From NCBI RefSeq assembly GCF_019575955.1, contig NZ_CP080575.1, forward strand, positions 372,001 through 436,000: a stretch of DNA of 64,000 nt, read 5' to 3'. Positions 44,082 to 55,441 of the stretch are shown here, one piece after another. Position 1 is the stretch's first letter; every line of letters starts with the position of its first letter. Under the pieces are notes generated by a model that saw only the letters and a list, made by a program, of their open reading frames with translations, was not told the DNA's origin and searched no databases. This DNA comes from Nesterenkonia pannonica (GTDB lineage: Bacteria > Actinomycetota > Actinomycetes > Actinomycetales > Micrococcaceae). Both the position numbers and the translations under genes were made by a program.

Positions 44082-45436
44082 TGATCGGCCGTCCTTCCGG
44101 GTAGCGGTAGCGGATGCGGCTCTGCCGCAGGGTCAGGGCCGCAGCGAAGGTCATAATGCCGACGCGTCCGGCGAACATCAGGCCTACCAGGACATAGAGC
44201 CCTGCCGGAGGCAGCTCCTCACTGAGACCGGAGGTCAGGCCGACGGTGGCGAACGCAGAGATCGCTTCGAAGAGGGGGCGCTCCAGCTCCTCGCCGGTGA
44301 GGATGATCAGCGCCATGGTGGCGATGAGGACGAAGGTGGCGCCCATGGCGACCACGCTGATGGCCACGCGCACCGCCTGTGCAGGGATGGTCCGTCCGTG
44401 CGCGGTCGACTCCCCGCGACCGCGGGCCTCAGCCAGGAACGCCAGGAAGATCACCGCGAACGTGGTCACCTTGATGCCGCCGCGGTGGAGGCTGAGCCCC
44501 TCCGACGAACATCAGCGCGCTGGTCATGAGCATCGTCTCGGAGTGCTCCATGACGTTCTCGACCACGGAGAAGCCGCCTGAGCGCATCATGACGGAGGCG
44601 AACAGGGAGCTTTGGAGCTTCTCGCCCGTCGTCATCTCTCCGATGGTGTCCGTATGGTTCCACTCCAAGGCGGCGTAGCCCACGGCTCCCAGCACCATGA
44701 GCAGCGTCGTCACCTCCATGGTGAGGCGGGCGTGGAGGCCCCATCGCCTGATGTGCCAGCGGAATCGCCACAGCACCAGCAGCACGGGGAACCCCAACGA
44801 GCCGAGGAACACGCCGATCATGATGACCCAGAGCACCAGCGGATCGTTCACGGCGCCCTGGAGGCCTTCGGGGTGAACGACGAAGCTTGCGTTGTTGAAC
44901 GCGGACACGGCGTAGAAGACGCCGTGCCACAGGCCGTCGAGGACGTCGTTCTCGACCACCATCAGGCGGGGCACCAGGACCGCTGCGAGGGCGGCCTCAA
45001 CCACCAGGGAGCAGATGACGACGGTGCGGATCAGCGAGCCGACCTCGCCCAGCGCACCGGTGGACATCCCCTGCTCAGCGACGAGGCGGGTGCGAAGCCC
45101 CAGATGGTGCGTCACAGAGAGGGCAACCAGCGATGCGAGCGTCAGGATGCCCAGCCCACCGATCTGGATGCCGATGAGAATGACGATCTGGCCCGCCGGA
45201 GACCAGTGCTCGGCGGTGTTGACGGAGGTGAGTCCGGTGACGGTGACCGCTGAGGTGGCCGTGAACAGAGCATCGTGGAAGGCGGGCGCGCGGCCGTTGG
45301 CGGTGGACCAGGGTGCCATCAGGAGAGCGGTGAAGATCATGATCACCGCCGCAAAGATCAGCAGGGCGGTGCGAGGCGGCGAGGACTTGGCCACCCGGCT
45401 GACCAGCTGCTTGATTACCTCCCAGGCGTGGAGCAC
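44074..45436 (-). CDS. trkH: Trk/Ktr potassium transporter membrane subunit
   Basis: Membrane pore of a K+ (or Na+-coupled K+) uptake system, about 453 residues with repeated M1-P-M2 units. Filter-like loops include ALFTATSAVTVTGLTSVNTA, GVFYAVSAFNNASFVVHPEG, SVMMRSGGFSVVENVMEHSE and EAISAFATVGLTSGLSEELP. GGASASTAxxxxVTTFAVIF spans a base loss near 44490. The start at GTG 45434-45436 is chosen because TACAGT (45444-45449) lies 7 nt upstream; a GTG at 45454 is the longer option. It lies 60 bp downstream of ectC, with its own promoter. Confidence 0.92.
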
Positions 45437-45514
45437 GAGACCTACTGTAGACACGCTTTGCTGGCCGCACAGCGGCCGGGCCCAAAGGTTGAAGGTTGTG
45501 CCTGCGAGCGGTGC

Positions 45515-45906
45515 TCAGTCCTCTTCGACGATGAGGGGTAGACGCCGTTCTCGTCGTGCACTTCACGGCCGGTCACCGGCGGGTTGAAGACGCAGACCAT
45601 GCGCATCTCCTCCTCCACCGAGACGTGGTGCTTCTCGTGGCCGTCGAGCAGGTAGAGGAACCCGTCGGTGATCTCGTAGGTCTTGCCGGTCTCTTTGTCG
45701 GTCAGCGTGCCTTTGCCGCCGACGCAGTAGACGGCCTCGACGTGGTTGGCGTACCAGAAGTCGTTCTCGGTGCCTGCGCGCAGGGTGGTCTCGTGCAGGG
45801 AGAAGCCGACCTTCTCCTTGGCCAGGACCATACGGCGGGAGCGCCAGTTGGTCTCGTTGATGTCGCGGTCGGTGCCGTTGAGGTCATCGATGTGCAGGGT
45901 GTACAT
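45515..45906 (-). CDS. ectC: L-ectoine synthase
   Basis: Cyclises N-gamma-acetyldiaminobutyrate to ectoine. Cupin-fold protein of 130 residues starting [20 protein letters not shown], with [40 protein letters not shown] (metal-binding Glu), [20 protein letters not shown] (His) and [21 protein letters not shown] missing C near 45540 hides the true end YPLIVEED (stop 45515-45517). The ATG at 45904-45906 follows AAGGAGCG by about 4 nt. It is last of ectABC, about 115 bp after ectB. Confidence 0.95.
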
Positions 45907-46020
45907 ACACGCTCCTTGCGTTGAGGGGAACTGGTGGGACATGCCTGAGCCAGGCTAGGCACAGGACCAGCCTGGCACAGAGTCAGGCACAGTCCCTCAC
46001 AGGGGACCTGAGGAGGGGCT

Positions 46021-47305
<1,285 letters not shown>

Positions 47306-47386
47306 GCTTCTTTCCTGGTTGCCTAACGTGTTGAGAACAGAGAAACAGATGAGGACGTCACAGTGTGGGACGAGCCGGGGACTCGA

Positions 47387-47914
47387 TCAGGAGCCCGGTG
47401 CCTGCAGCGGCTCCACGGTGTAGAGGTCCTCGTCGGCGTGCTCCTCGCCGGTCTCGCCCGAGCTGGGAAAGAGGTCTGCGGTGAACAGGGGTTTCTGGAC
47501 ATCTCGGTGCCGTGGGCGCGTGCCAGGGCGGCGAAGAGGGCCTGTGAGGCCTCGTTGTCCATGGTGATGGTCGTCTCGAGCCGTGACGCTCCTGCGGCCG
47601 TGACGCGGTCGACAAGGTCGAAGAGCATCTTCTTGGCCAGGCCGCGGCCCCGGAAGCGGGAGTCCACGGCGACCTGCCAGATGAACAGCGTGCTGGGGTC
47701 CGAAGGTTTGCGGAAGCCGGTGATGAAGCCTGCTTACTCCCCTCGACCTCAGCGATCACGGACGTCTCGGCGAAGTCCCTCGCCCACAGCAGATAGGCGT
47801 AGGGGTATTGGTGTCAAGCACTCCGGTGCCCTCTGCAAGGCGCCACAGGTCTGCCCCGTCAGCCACCGTAGGTGACCGCAGGATGATCAGCTCATTGCTC
47901 TGTTGGTCGCTCAT
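47387..47914 (-). CDS. ectA: L-2,4-diaminobutyrate acetyltransferase
   Basis: GNAT acetyltransferase of ectoine synthesis, about 175 residues. Blocks: IILRSPTVADGADLWRLAEG, VLDTNxxYAYLLWARDFAET across a base loss, FIWQVAVDSRFRGRGLAKKM (acetyl-CoA loop) and LETTITMDNEASQALFAALA, the hallmark EctA segment. The end is QAPGS at TGA 47387-47389. ectA, ectB and ectC lie in that order on the minus strand with 81 and 114 bp gaps. The start at ATG 47912-47914 is set by a -10 hexamer 7 nt upstream. Confidence 0.94.
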
Positions 47915-47921
47915 CGCTCCA

Positions 47922-47950
47922 AGATTAGTAAGACCTGTGGCCGATTCCAA
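47922..47950 (-). promoter_or_regulatory. Promoter of the ectABC operon
   Basis: Minus strand TTGGAA (47945-47950) and TAATCT (47922-47927) are 17 bp apart. The -10 ends 7 nt before the ectA ATG, so transcription would begin at or next to the start codon. GGAG within the 7-nt gap could act only on a slightly longer transcript. Confidence 0.6.
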
Positions 47951-48121
47951 TAGCCTGACTCAAAAGCTTGAAAAGTGACGCCCATTTTTGGTAGGGGAGG
48001 TCGCGTTGTCTGAACGGATGCCCATAGCTTGCCCTGAAAGTCCTTGAGTCTGCTGACACGGACCCCGCCGCTCCGTAGCGTGGGGGCCAAGAGGTCGTCG
48101 ACATAGAAGGGAGGCCCAACG

Positions 48122-48340
48122 ACGGGACTCGAAGGAAAGGCAGATGCCAACAAGGACAAGGCCGCCGGAAGCGTCACGGAGGGCGTAGGCAAGCTCACCG
48201 GCGACGAGCGCGCCGAGGCCGACGGCAAGGCCCAGAAGACTCAGGGCAAGGGCAAGGAGGCCGCTGAGTCGGTCAAAGAGGCCGCCGGAGATGCCCGCGA
48301 CAGCGCTAAAGGCTTCGTCGACGGTCTGAAGAAGGACTGA
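48122..48340 (+). CDS. CsbD-like stress protein lacking a visible ATG
   Basis: Small, highly charged CsbD/YjbJ-type protein of about 72 residues: GLEGKADANKDKAAGSVTEG, VGKLTGDERAEADGKAQKTQ, KEAAESVKEAAGDARDSAKG and FVDGLKKD. The family is induced by general stress and has no known activity. The first codon in frame is ACG (48122-48124), 8 nt after GGGAGG; either a base error hid an ATG or a non-standard start is used. It lies between ectA and uraA, divergent from ectA, and is closed by a strong terminator. Confidence 0.72.
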   Translation, partial: TGLEGKADANKDKAAGSVTEGVGKLTGDERAEADGKAQKTQGKGKEAAESVKEAAGDARDSAKGFVDGLKKD

Positions 48341-48362
48341 CCCGGCGCAGAGCCCACGCTGA

Positions 48363-48400
48363 GAAGGGCCGGAGAGGACGCAGCTCCTCTCCGGCCCTTC
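48363..48400 (+). terminator. Terminator after the CsbD-like gene
   Basis: GAAGGGCCGGAGAGG (48363-48377) pairs perfectly with CCTCTCCGGCCCTTC (48386-48400) across an 8-nt loop, 22 bp after the stop codon. Confidence 0.85.
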
Positions 48401-48430
48401 CTGTGCCCGGGGCGGATAGAATCGTCGCCC

Positions 48431-49810
48431 GTGATGAAGAGCTTTGTTCCCGGCTTCGGCTGGAAGATCCACGGTGACGGCAGAACCATCAGACCCGGAG
48501 ATGTGGTCGCGCCCGAGGAGCGGCTGAGCTGGCTGCAGACCACCGGCGTCGGAATGCAGCACGTCGTCGCCATGTTCGGCGCCACCTTCCTCGTTCCGGT
48601 GATCACCGGGTTCCCGCCCTCGACGACCCTGCTCTTCTCGGGGATCGGGACGCTGCTGTTCCTGATCGTCACGGCTGGACGCGTGCCGAGCTACCTCGGC
48701 TCCTCCTTCGCCTTCCTGGCGCCCGTGGGGCCGCCAGCGCCCAGTACGGCATGTCGGGGCTCTCGGCGGCATCCTGATGACCGGTCTGGGCCTGTTCCTC
48801 GTCGGGCTGGTCGTGCACTTCGCCGGGCCCACGTGGATCCAGAAGCTGATGCCGCCCGTCGTCACCGGCTCCATCGTCGCGCTCATCGGCCTGAACCTGG
48901 CGCCTGCGGCGTGGGGGAACGTGCAGGAGGGTCCGGTGACGGCGACGGTGACCATCGTCGCGATGCTGGTGGCAGGCGTGCTGTTCCGGGGCATGCTGGG
49001 CCGACTGTCCATTCTGCTTGGTGTCGTCGTCGGCTATGCGGTCGCCGTGGTGCGCGGGGAGGTCGACTTCTCCGAGATCACCCAGGCGGGGTGGGTCGGG
49101 CTGCCCGACTTCACCGCACCCAGCTTCCACATCGGAGTGCTGGCACTGTTCATCCCGGTGGTGCTGGTGCTCGTCGCCGAGAACGTCGGCCACGTGAAGT
49201 CGGTGGCGCTGATGACCAAGCGGGACCTGGACCCGGTGACCGGGCGTGCCCTCATGGCCGACGGCGCTGCGACCATGCTGGTAAGCTCCGGCGGAGGCTC
49301 GGGCACCACCACCTACGCGGAGAACATCGGCGTGATGGCCTCCTCGAAGGTGTACTCCACGGCGGCCTACTGGGTGGCAGGGATCTTCGCCATCCTGCTG
49401 GCCCTGGTGCCCAAGTTCGGCGCGCTGGTCAACACAGTCCCCGACGGAGTGCTCGGCGGTGCTTAAGCACGGTCCTCTACGGCATGATCGGGATCCTCGG
49501 CGTGCGGATCTGGGTCCAGAACAACGTCGACTTCTCCAACCCGATCAACCTTGCGGTGGCGGGTGTCCCGCTGATCGTCGCGATCGCCGACTACACGATG
49601 GTGTTCGGCGAGATCGTCTTCACCGGCATCGCTCTGGGCTCGGTGGCCGCCCTGGTCATCCACCACGGCATGAGCGCCATTGCGCGGTGGCGCGGCACGG
49701 ACGCCGGATTCGAGGATGCTGAGGCCGACTTCGCCACCCCCGTCAACCAGGCCGATGCTGAGCACCTGGAGTCGGGCGGGCGCTGGGACGACGACACCTC
49801 CGGGCGCTGA
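48431..49810 (+). CDS. Uracil/xanthine-type nucleobase permease
   Basis: NCS2 family H+ symporter of about 460 residues with 12-14 membrane helices. Blocks: GVGMQHVVAMFGATFLVPVI, PSTTLLFSGIGTLLFLIVTA, GRVPSYLGSSFAFLAPV, GPTWIQKLMPPVVTGSIVAL, and SGGGSGTTTYAENIGVMASS (the NCS2 signature with Glu), then YGMIGILGVRIWVQNNVDFS. GTAAGC at 49281-49286 and GCTTAAGC at 49461-49468 replace Ala-Gly codons; a base loss near 48735 adds a frame break. TAGAAT (48417-48422) is 8 nt before the GTG, so it is probably leaderless. Specificity between uracil and xanthine is not resolved. Confidence 0.87.
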   Translation: MMKSFVPGFGWKIHGDGRTIRPGDVVAPEERLSWLQTTGVGMQHVVAMFGATFLVPVITGFPPSTTLLFSGIGTLLFLIVTAGRVPSYLGSSFAFLAPVGPPAPSTACRGSRRHPDDRSGPVPRRAGRALRRAHVDPEADAARRHRLHRRAHRPEPGACGVGERAGGSGDGDGDHRRDAGGRRAVPGHAGPTVHSAWCRRRLCGRRGARGGRLLRDHPGGVGRAARLHRTQLPHRSAGTVHPGGAGARRRERRPREVGGADDQAGPGPGDRACPHGRRRCDHAGKLRRRLGHHHLRGEHRRDGLLEGVLHGGLLGGRDLRHPAGPGAQVRRAGQHSPRRSARRCLSTVLYGMIGILGVRIWVQNNVDFSNPINLAVAGVPLIVAIADYTMVFGEIVFTGIALGSVAALVIHHGMSAIARWRGTDAGFEDAEADFATPVNQADAEHLESGGRWDDDTSGR

Positions 49811-49842
49811 GGCTGCCCGGCGCGGTCGCTCGTGCCCGGTCC

Positions 49843-51356
49843 TCAGGGCTGCATCAGCGTGGCGGCCAGGGCCAGCAGGTGCTCCTCGGTCCGGGGTCTG
49901 CCGATCAGCTGGACGCTCCAGCTCAGCCCTGAGTCGTCGGTGAGCATGGGCACGCTCACGGCAGGAAACCCCAGGACGTTGATGATGGCCGTGTACGGCG
50001 TGAAGCGGCACTGCTCTGCCCCATTGTCCTCCGGTGACATGCTGTCGAACCATCCCACCTCGGGCGGCGCGTAGGCGAGCACGGGCGTCATGATGAGGTC
50101 GTGGTGGCCGAAGATGCTCTCCGCGGTGTCGGCCGCCTGCTGAAGGCGTCCCTCAGCCGCTTCGTTCTCTGCGGCGGGACGCGCTTCCGCTGCCTCCAGG
50201 TAGTAGCGCGTGAGGGCTTCCATCTGGTCCCGCTGGGCATCGTCGAAGTTGGCGCGGGCCAGCCGTGAGGTCCACAGGGTGGTGAAGTCGCGGAAGAAGC
50301 CTTCTGGCCACATGCGCTGCGCTCCTGCGCGGGAGCGGTCCCGTGGACGCTGTGCCCCCGGTTCAGCAGCCGAGCCACGGCCTCCTCCAGCGCCGCCGTC
50401 GCCTCCTCCGCGAGGGTGATGTCCAGCTCGGGGAGAAGGGCGATTCGGTGGTGACCCCGACGCTCAGCGGCGGCAGCCCATGCCGCTCAGCATGATGGAT
50501 TGCGCGTGACGCCGGGCCGTACGCCAAGTCAGCCCCGTCGACCCCGCACCCTGAGGTGACGCTGAACGGATTCCCCGCCATCGCGTCGAAGAGCAGTGCG
50601 GCGTCCTGAGGAATGGTGGCCAGCGGGCCGTTGACTCCCAGGTTCGCGGCGGAGTGGGCCTGGCGGTCATCGGGCAGACGGCCGCGGCCCGGCTTCAGGC
50701 CGACGAGCCCGCAGGCTGCGGCCGGTATCCGGATGGAGCCGCCTCCGTCGCTTCCGGGCGCGAAGGGAGGATGCCTGCGGCCACCGCGGCGGCGGCACCG
50801 CCGGAGGAGCCTCCGGCGGTGCGTGCGGGAGCCAGCGGGTTGCGGGCGGGTGAGCCGACCTGGTTCTCGGAGTAGCAGTGCAGCGCGAACTCAGGCACCT
50901 GGGTCTTGCCGATGCTCACCGAGTAAGCAGCGTGGGTGCGCCGCACCACAGGCTCGTCCCGTGCCGGAATGTCTGCGGCAAGTGCCAGGGTGCCCCGGGT
51001 GCGAGGCAGGCCCCGACTCGGCTGACGTCCTTGAAGGCAAGCGGCAGGCCCAGCAGGGGGCCCTGGTCGAGAGTTCGCTCATGGAGCCGCTGCGTCGGAC
51101 CATCTCGACCACTTCGTCGAGCTGGTCAGCTTTGGCCAGGGCGTACTCGGGATCCACCGAGAGGAACGCGCCCAGTTCGGTGAGGGTGGCGGCCGCGGTC
51201 AGGGCGGTGCTAAGCCAGTTCGACTGCGGTCACGTCGCCGTTCAGGATGGCGGCACGCCACTGATCGGCCGTGGAGGCGCGGAAGTCGGCACGGGTGCGG
51301 TCCGTGGTGTGCTCAGCCGAAGGGACGGGGTGCGGGGAGCTGGGCGTGAGGACCAT
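49843..51356 (-). CDS. Amidase signature family enzyme
   Basis: Amidase-signature hydrolase of about 500 residues. The catalytic triad is readable: Lys in [20 protein letters not shown], cis-Ser in the Gly/Ser-rich [19 protein letters not shown], and Ser in [20 protein letters not shown] (in a shifted frame). Further blocks are [15 protein letters not shown] and [18 protein letters not shown]. This is a stand-alone amidase, not GatA: no gatB or gatC is near. The substrate is unknown. TAGAGT (51363-51368, minus) is 6 nt before the ATG. Frame breaks near 50340, 50440, 50760, 51005 and 51210. Confidence 0.85.
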
Positions 51357-51416
51357 GTGCTCACTCTATGCAGAAGGCAGTGCGCTCGGCAGAGGCGGGA
51401 GGCTATCGTGACGTCC

Positions 51417-51742
51417 ATGAGCGATGTGGAGACTGTGCCAGCCGTGGAGGTGCCGGACGAGGCCCGGCTGCTGGATGTTCGCGAGGCCTACGAGTTCCGT
51501 GTTAGCCGGGCGCCGGGGCCCTGCACATGCCGGTCGAGGAGGTTCCGGAACGGTTTGAGGCGGAGCTGGACCCGGATGAGGACTACTTCGTCATCTGCCG
51601 CACGGGAGGCCGCAGCATCCAGATGGCGGGCTGGCTGACCCAGCAGGGGTACTCGGTGCTCTTCGTCGCAGGAGGGTACGACGCCTGGGTCACGTCCGGC
51701 CGGGCGCTGGAGAGCGACGACGGCCAGCCCCGGATCCTCTGA
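51417..51742 (+). CDS. Rhodanese-like domain protein
   Basis: Single-domain rhodanese of about 108 residues. ARLLDVREAYEFRVS opens the domain, then HMPVEEVPERFEAELDPDED and FVICRTGGRSIQMAGWLTQQ with the active Cys in CRTGGRS, and FVAGGYDAWVTSGRALESDD. A base loss near 51510 splits it. TATCGT (51404-51409) is 7 nt before the ATG. It probably carries sulfane sulfur; the partner is unknown. It ends 17 bp before pheA. Confidence 0.88.
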
Positions 51743-51759
51743 CGGTAGGCTTTCGAGCT

Positions 51760-52690
51760 GTGACCGGCATACTGCGCTACTCGTTCCTCGGCCCGGAGGG
51801 CACGTTCACTGAGGCCGCCCTGACCCAGATGCCCGGTGCTGAGCGTGCCGAGCGCGTTCCGGCCTCCAGCGTCCTGGCCGCCCTGAGCATGGTGGACGAG
51901 GGGACGCCGAGGGGGCTGTCGTCCCGATCGAGAACTCTGTGGAGGGCGGGGTGACCGCCACCCTGGATGCCGTCTCGGTCACCCACCGTCTGCAGATCAC
52001 CGCAGAGACCCTGGTGCCCATCACGTTTGTGCTGGCCAGCGCCCAGCCCATGGAGCTGTCCGAGGTCACCTCCGTGGCCACCCACTCCCACGCGTGGGCG
52101 CAGGTGCGCTCGTGGGCGCAGAACGTGCTGCCCCGGGTGCAGTACATACCGGCGCCGTCGACGGCCATGGCGCCCACAGTCTTCGGACGTCCGCGCCGAT
52201 GGCAGACGCGGCCATCTGCGCGCCACTCGTGGCGGAGCAGCTGGGGCTCCACGTCATCGCTTCCGGCATCGAGGACTTTCCGGGCGCGGTCACACGATTC
52301 GTCCTCGTCACCAAGCCTGGTCAGGTCCCTCCATGACGGGTGCGGACAAGACCACCGTGACCATCCCTCTGCCCGAGGACCGCGCTGGGGCCCTGATGGA
52401 GCTGCTGGAGCACTTCGCCACCCGAGGCGTCAACATCTGCCGCATCGAGTCTCGCCCCACCGGCAGCGCCATGGGCGACTACTTCTTCTCCATGGACCTC
52501 GAGGGCCACATCCACGAGCCGCGTGTTGCCGACGCGCTCGCCGGAATCCACCGGGTCTCATGCGGCTGTGCGCTTCCTGGGCTCGTACCCGCGAGCCGAC
52601 CGAAAGGCCCAGCATGTTCGGCCGGAAGTCTCGGAGGAGGCCTTCGACGCGGCGACGCAGTGGGTGGCCTCGCTGACCCGGCGCACCTGA
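51760..52690 (+). CDS. pheA: Prephenate dehydratase
   Basis: Phenylalanine biosynthesis enzyme of about 310 residues. The catalytic domain starts ILRYSFLGPEGTFTEAALTQ and includes VVPIENSVEGGVTATLDAVS (in a second frame after about 51905), MADAAICAPLVAEQLGLHVI and EDFPGAVTRFVLVTKPG with the Thr-Arg-Phe motif. The C-terminal ACT domain reads TVTIPLPEDRAGALMELLEH, RGVNICRIESRPTGSAMGDY and FFSMDLEGHIHEPRVADALA, giving Phe feedback control. TAGGCT (51746-51751) is 8 nt before the GTG at 51760. Frame breaks near 51905, 52170, 52330 and 52555. The usual next gene, dagK, is displaced by the inserted nuclease gene. Confidence 0.93.
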
Positions 52691-52782
52691 CGGCCCAAAG
52701 CATCAAGCAGCGCGGACATATTCATGTCATGCATGATCAGTAAGCTTATTCTACTGTTCGCATGACTTGAGGGAGTTCGCAA

Positions 52783-54351
52783 ATGTCCGAATCCGGATCG
52801 GCCTTAGTTTCCGAGGAGAGAACTCCGCATCCGGACGGTTCCCTCGGAACTGGGATCTTCGTCAGCGTCATCATCGCGTTGATTCTCAGCATTGTTCCTT
52901 TCGTCGCTGTGCTGCTGATCCCCCGGTTCTCGTATACGTCTTCTTCATGCGGCGGCGTGCGACCTCGTTGTGGAGACAGCAGGGTCGCCTGACTCAGGAG
53001 CGAGACCAGGTCACTGCTGATGCCCGGAAGTTATGGGATGAGAACCATTTCCTGCGCCAGGAAGCGCAGCGACTTGGTGTCATGGACGACCTGTCACGCG
53101 GAGAGCATCGGAACGCGCTGGAGAAAGAAATCGCGCGGGTTGAGACCGAGCTCAAGGCTCGGCGTGATGAAGGTGAGAGAAAAGTGGCACAGGTCGAGGC
53201 TGAGCTTAGGTCTGGACGTGAGGCGGGCGAGGCGCAGCAGCAAAACTATGCGGAACTGGTGCGCAAAGAACAGGCACGCCTGGAACAGGTGCGTGAAGAC
53301 ATCGTCGACCTCAGAGACATGGCAGACCTGAACGACTACGGGCTCTATAACTTCGAGAACCCTGCAGATGACTCCGTGAGGTACAAAGATGAACTGCAAA
53401 CAAGACAGGCGGAGATCAGGAAATGGTCCGGCAGAAGACCGCCGCGACAGGCAGTACGTCTATGACCTTGGACGGCAACCTCAAGAAGGGCCAGAAGATG
53501 GTCGGGGACATGACTAAGCTCCTTCTCCGGGCCTTCAACGCGGAAGCGGAGAACTCAGTCAAAACGGTCAAAGCCAAGCCACCTCAACGCCGCTATCAAG
53601 CGCCTTGAAAAATCCGCCCAGCAAGTCGAGCGGCTCGGTAAGTCCATGGCTATCACCATCAGCAGCCGTTATCTCTTCCTGCGAGAGGAAGAGCTGAGAC
53701 TCACTCATGCTCATCTCGAGGCAGTCAAAGCCGCTAAGGAGGAAGAGAAGGAAGCTCGCGCGCGAGTCAGGAAGAGGCCAAAGCGCAGAAGGAATTTCTG
53801 GCGCTCAAGGCGAAACAGGAAAAGGAAGTGGAGCATCGCAGAATCGTCCTCGCTCAGCTCCAGGCCCAAGGTGATGTTGAAGAGGCGTCCAAGGCTGCGG
53901 CTGCGCTTTCGCACGCCGAAGCTGAACTGGAAGATGTCGAATCGACGATGGCAAACACGCGTGCCAAGCTACGTTTATGTGGCTTCAAACCGAGGTGCTT
54001 TCGGTTCCGAGGTGGTGAAGATCAGGATGACTCGTCGTCTCAACCCCGAAGAGCGGCTCAAAGAACTCTCAGACGCGTCGGTTCCATTCAACTTCGATAA
54101 GCACACGGTGATCTTCTCGGAGGATGCCTGGGGTCTTGAGAGCGCTCTGCACAGACACTTTGCAGATCGACGCGTGAACCTGATCAATATGCGCCGAGTA
54201 CTTCTATGCCACACCCTCAGAGGTGAAAGACGCGCTTCTTCAACATGACGTTCAGGTGCTCGAATATCACGAGGAAGCAGAAGCACCGGAATTCTTGGCC
54301 AGCCAGAAGATGCGTGAAGAGCGCACTGCGGAGTGTGCCGTCCAGGCATGA
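52783..54351 (+). CDS. DUF4041-T5orf172 membrane nuclease, SNIPE-like (candidate phage defence)
   Basis: About 520 residues when base losses are repaired. Residues about 24-55 are hydrophobic (GIFVSVIIALILSIVPFVAV onward), so the protein is membrane-anchored. A coiled coil follows (RNALEKEIARVETELKARRD). The DUF4041 block contains KMVGDMTKLLLRAFNAEAEN and HLNAAIKRLEKSAQQVERLG, then a second coiled coil. The C-terminus is a T5orf172 GIY-YIG-type nuclease: YVYVASNRGAFGSEVVKI, NPEERLKELSDASVPFNFDK, LESALHRHFADRRVNLINMR and a YFYATPSEVKDAL tail. DUF4041 plus GIY-YIG behind a membrane anchor is the layout reported for SNIPE, which cuts phage DNA during entry. The gene is visibly more A/T-rich than its neighbours and separates pheA from dagK. 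ATG 52783 follows GAGGGAG by 8 nt. The defence role is inferred from the family. Confidence 0.8.
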
Positions 54352-54498
54352 GGTAGGCGGGAGTGGCGAATAACGCCAACTACCCAAAGAACGCGGCGTC
54401 GATTTGAAATCAGGTCTCGGCAGACGACGACCCGCACAGGTGAGTAGATGGGCCTGCGCCACCCGAAGTGACGCGTGCTCGTGGATAGACTCGGGAGC

Positions 54499-55382
54499 AT
54501 GACGCTGGTCGGAGCTGTGCTCAACGTGACGAAGGAGCAGGCTCCTGAGGCGGTGCGCCTCATCGAGTTCACCTGCTACGAGGCCGGGATGGAGACGCCG
54601 CTGGTGATGGCCTCCACTGCGGAGGATCCGGGGCATGTGATGACCCGGCGAGCACTGGATGCTGGCTGCGACGTCGTGCTGGCTGTGGGCGGCGATGGGA
54701 CCGTTCGTGCCGTCGCAGCGGAGCTGGCGGGAACCTCGACGCCGATGGGCGTGGTGCCGATGGGCACCGGCAACCTCTTTGCGCGGAACATCGGCCTTCC
54801 CCACGATGACCTGCTCATATGCGTCCACGAGGCCATCCACGGAACCCCCACTGGGTGGACACCCTGCAGCTGGAGCTCAGACGCCCTGACGGTCCCATCG
54901 ACGAAGAGATCTCGCTGGTGATCGCGGCGGAGGTTTGGACGCCGAAGTGATGGCCGATACGCGCGAGGTCCTCAAAGCGCGCGCTGGGTGGCTCGCCTAC
55001 GGAGAATCGGGGCTGCGGCACGCGTAAGCGATCGTAAGAATGTGCGTGTCGAGCTCGAGGGCGGGAGACCGCTCAGATGCGCGTGCGCTCGGTGCTGCTG
55101 GCCAACTGCGGGACCCTCCAGGGCGGGGTGCAGCTCATCCCGACCGCCCTGTTCGACGACGGGCAGATGGACATCGTGCTCCTCTCGCCCCGCAACCCCT
55201 TGGATTGGGCCCGGATCGTCGCGAAGACGGTGCTGCGATGGGGTGAGGACATCCCGGTGATGACGGTGAAGCAGTCGCCGAGCTGCACGGTGGAGATGGA
55301 TGAGCCGCTCATGTTCCAGATCGACGGCGACGCCGTAGGCGACGTCATCGGCGTCAAGGCGCGAGTTTCCCTTCATCGCTGA
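54499..55382 (+). CDS. Diacylglycerol kinase family lipid kinase
   Basis: DAGK catalytic-domain protein of about 295 residues. It starts MTLVGAVLNVTKEQAPEAVR, has the nucleotide motif DVVLAVGGDGTVRAVAAELA, GVVPMGTGNLFARNIGLPHD and the second-half strands LLANCGTLQGGVQLIPTALF, DDGQMDIVLLSPRNPLDW and MDEPLMFQIDGDAVGDVIG. It phosphorylates diacylglycerol or a related lipid. Base losses occur near 54850, 54930 and 55065, and a GTAAGC miscall at about 55025. TAGACT (54486-54491) is 7 nt before ATG 54499. Between pheA and serS it keeps the usual Micrococcaceae order apart from the insertion. Confidence 0.87.
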
Positions 55383-55441
55383 AGGTGAACGGCGTGAGCC
55401 GCGCAGTCACCGACGCGTAGGCGTCTCAGCGTTCGCGGCCC

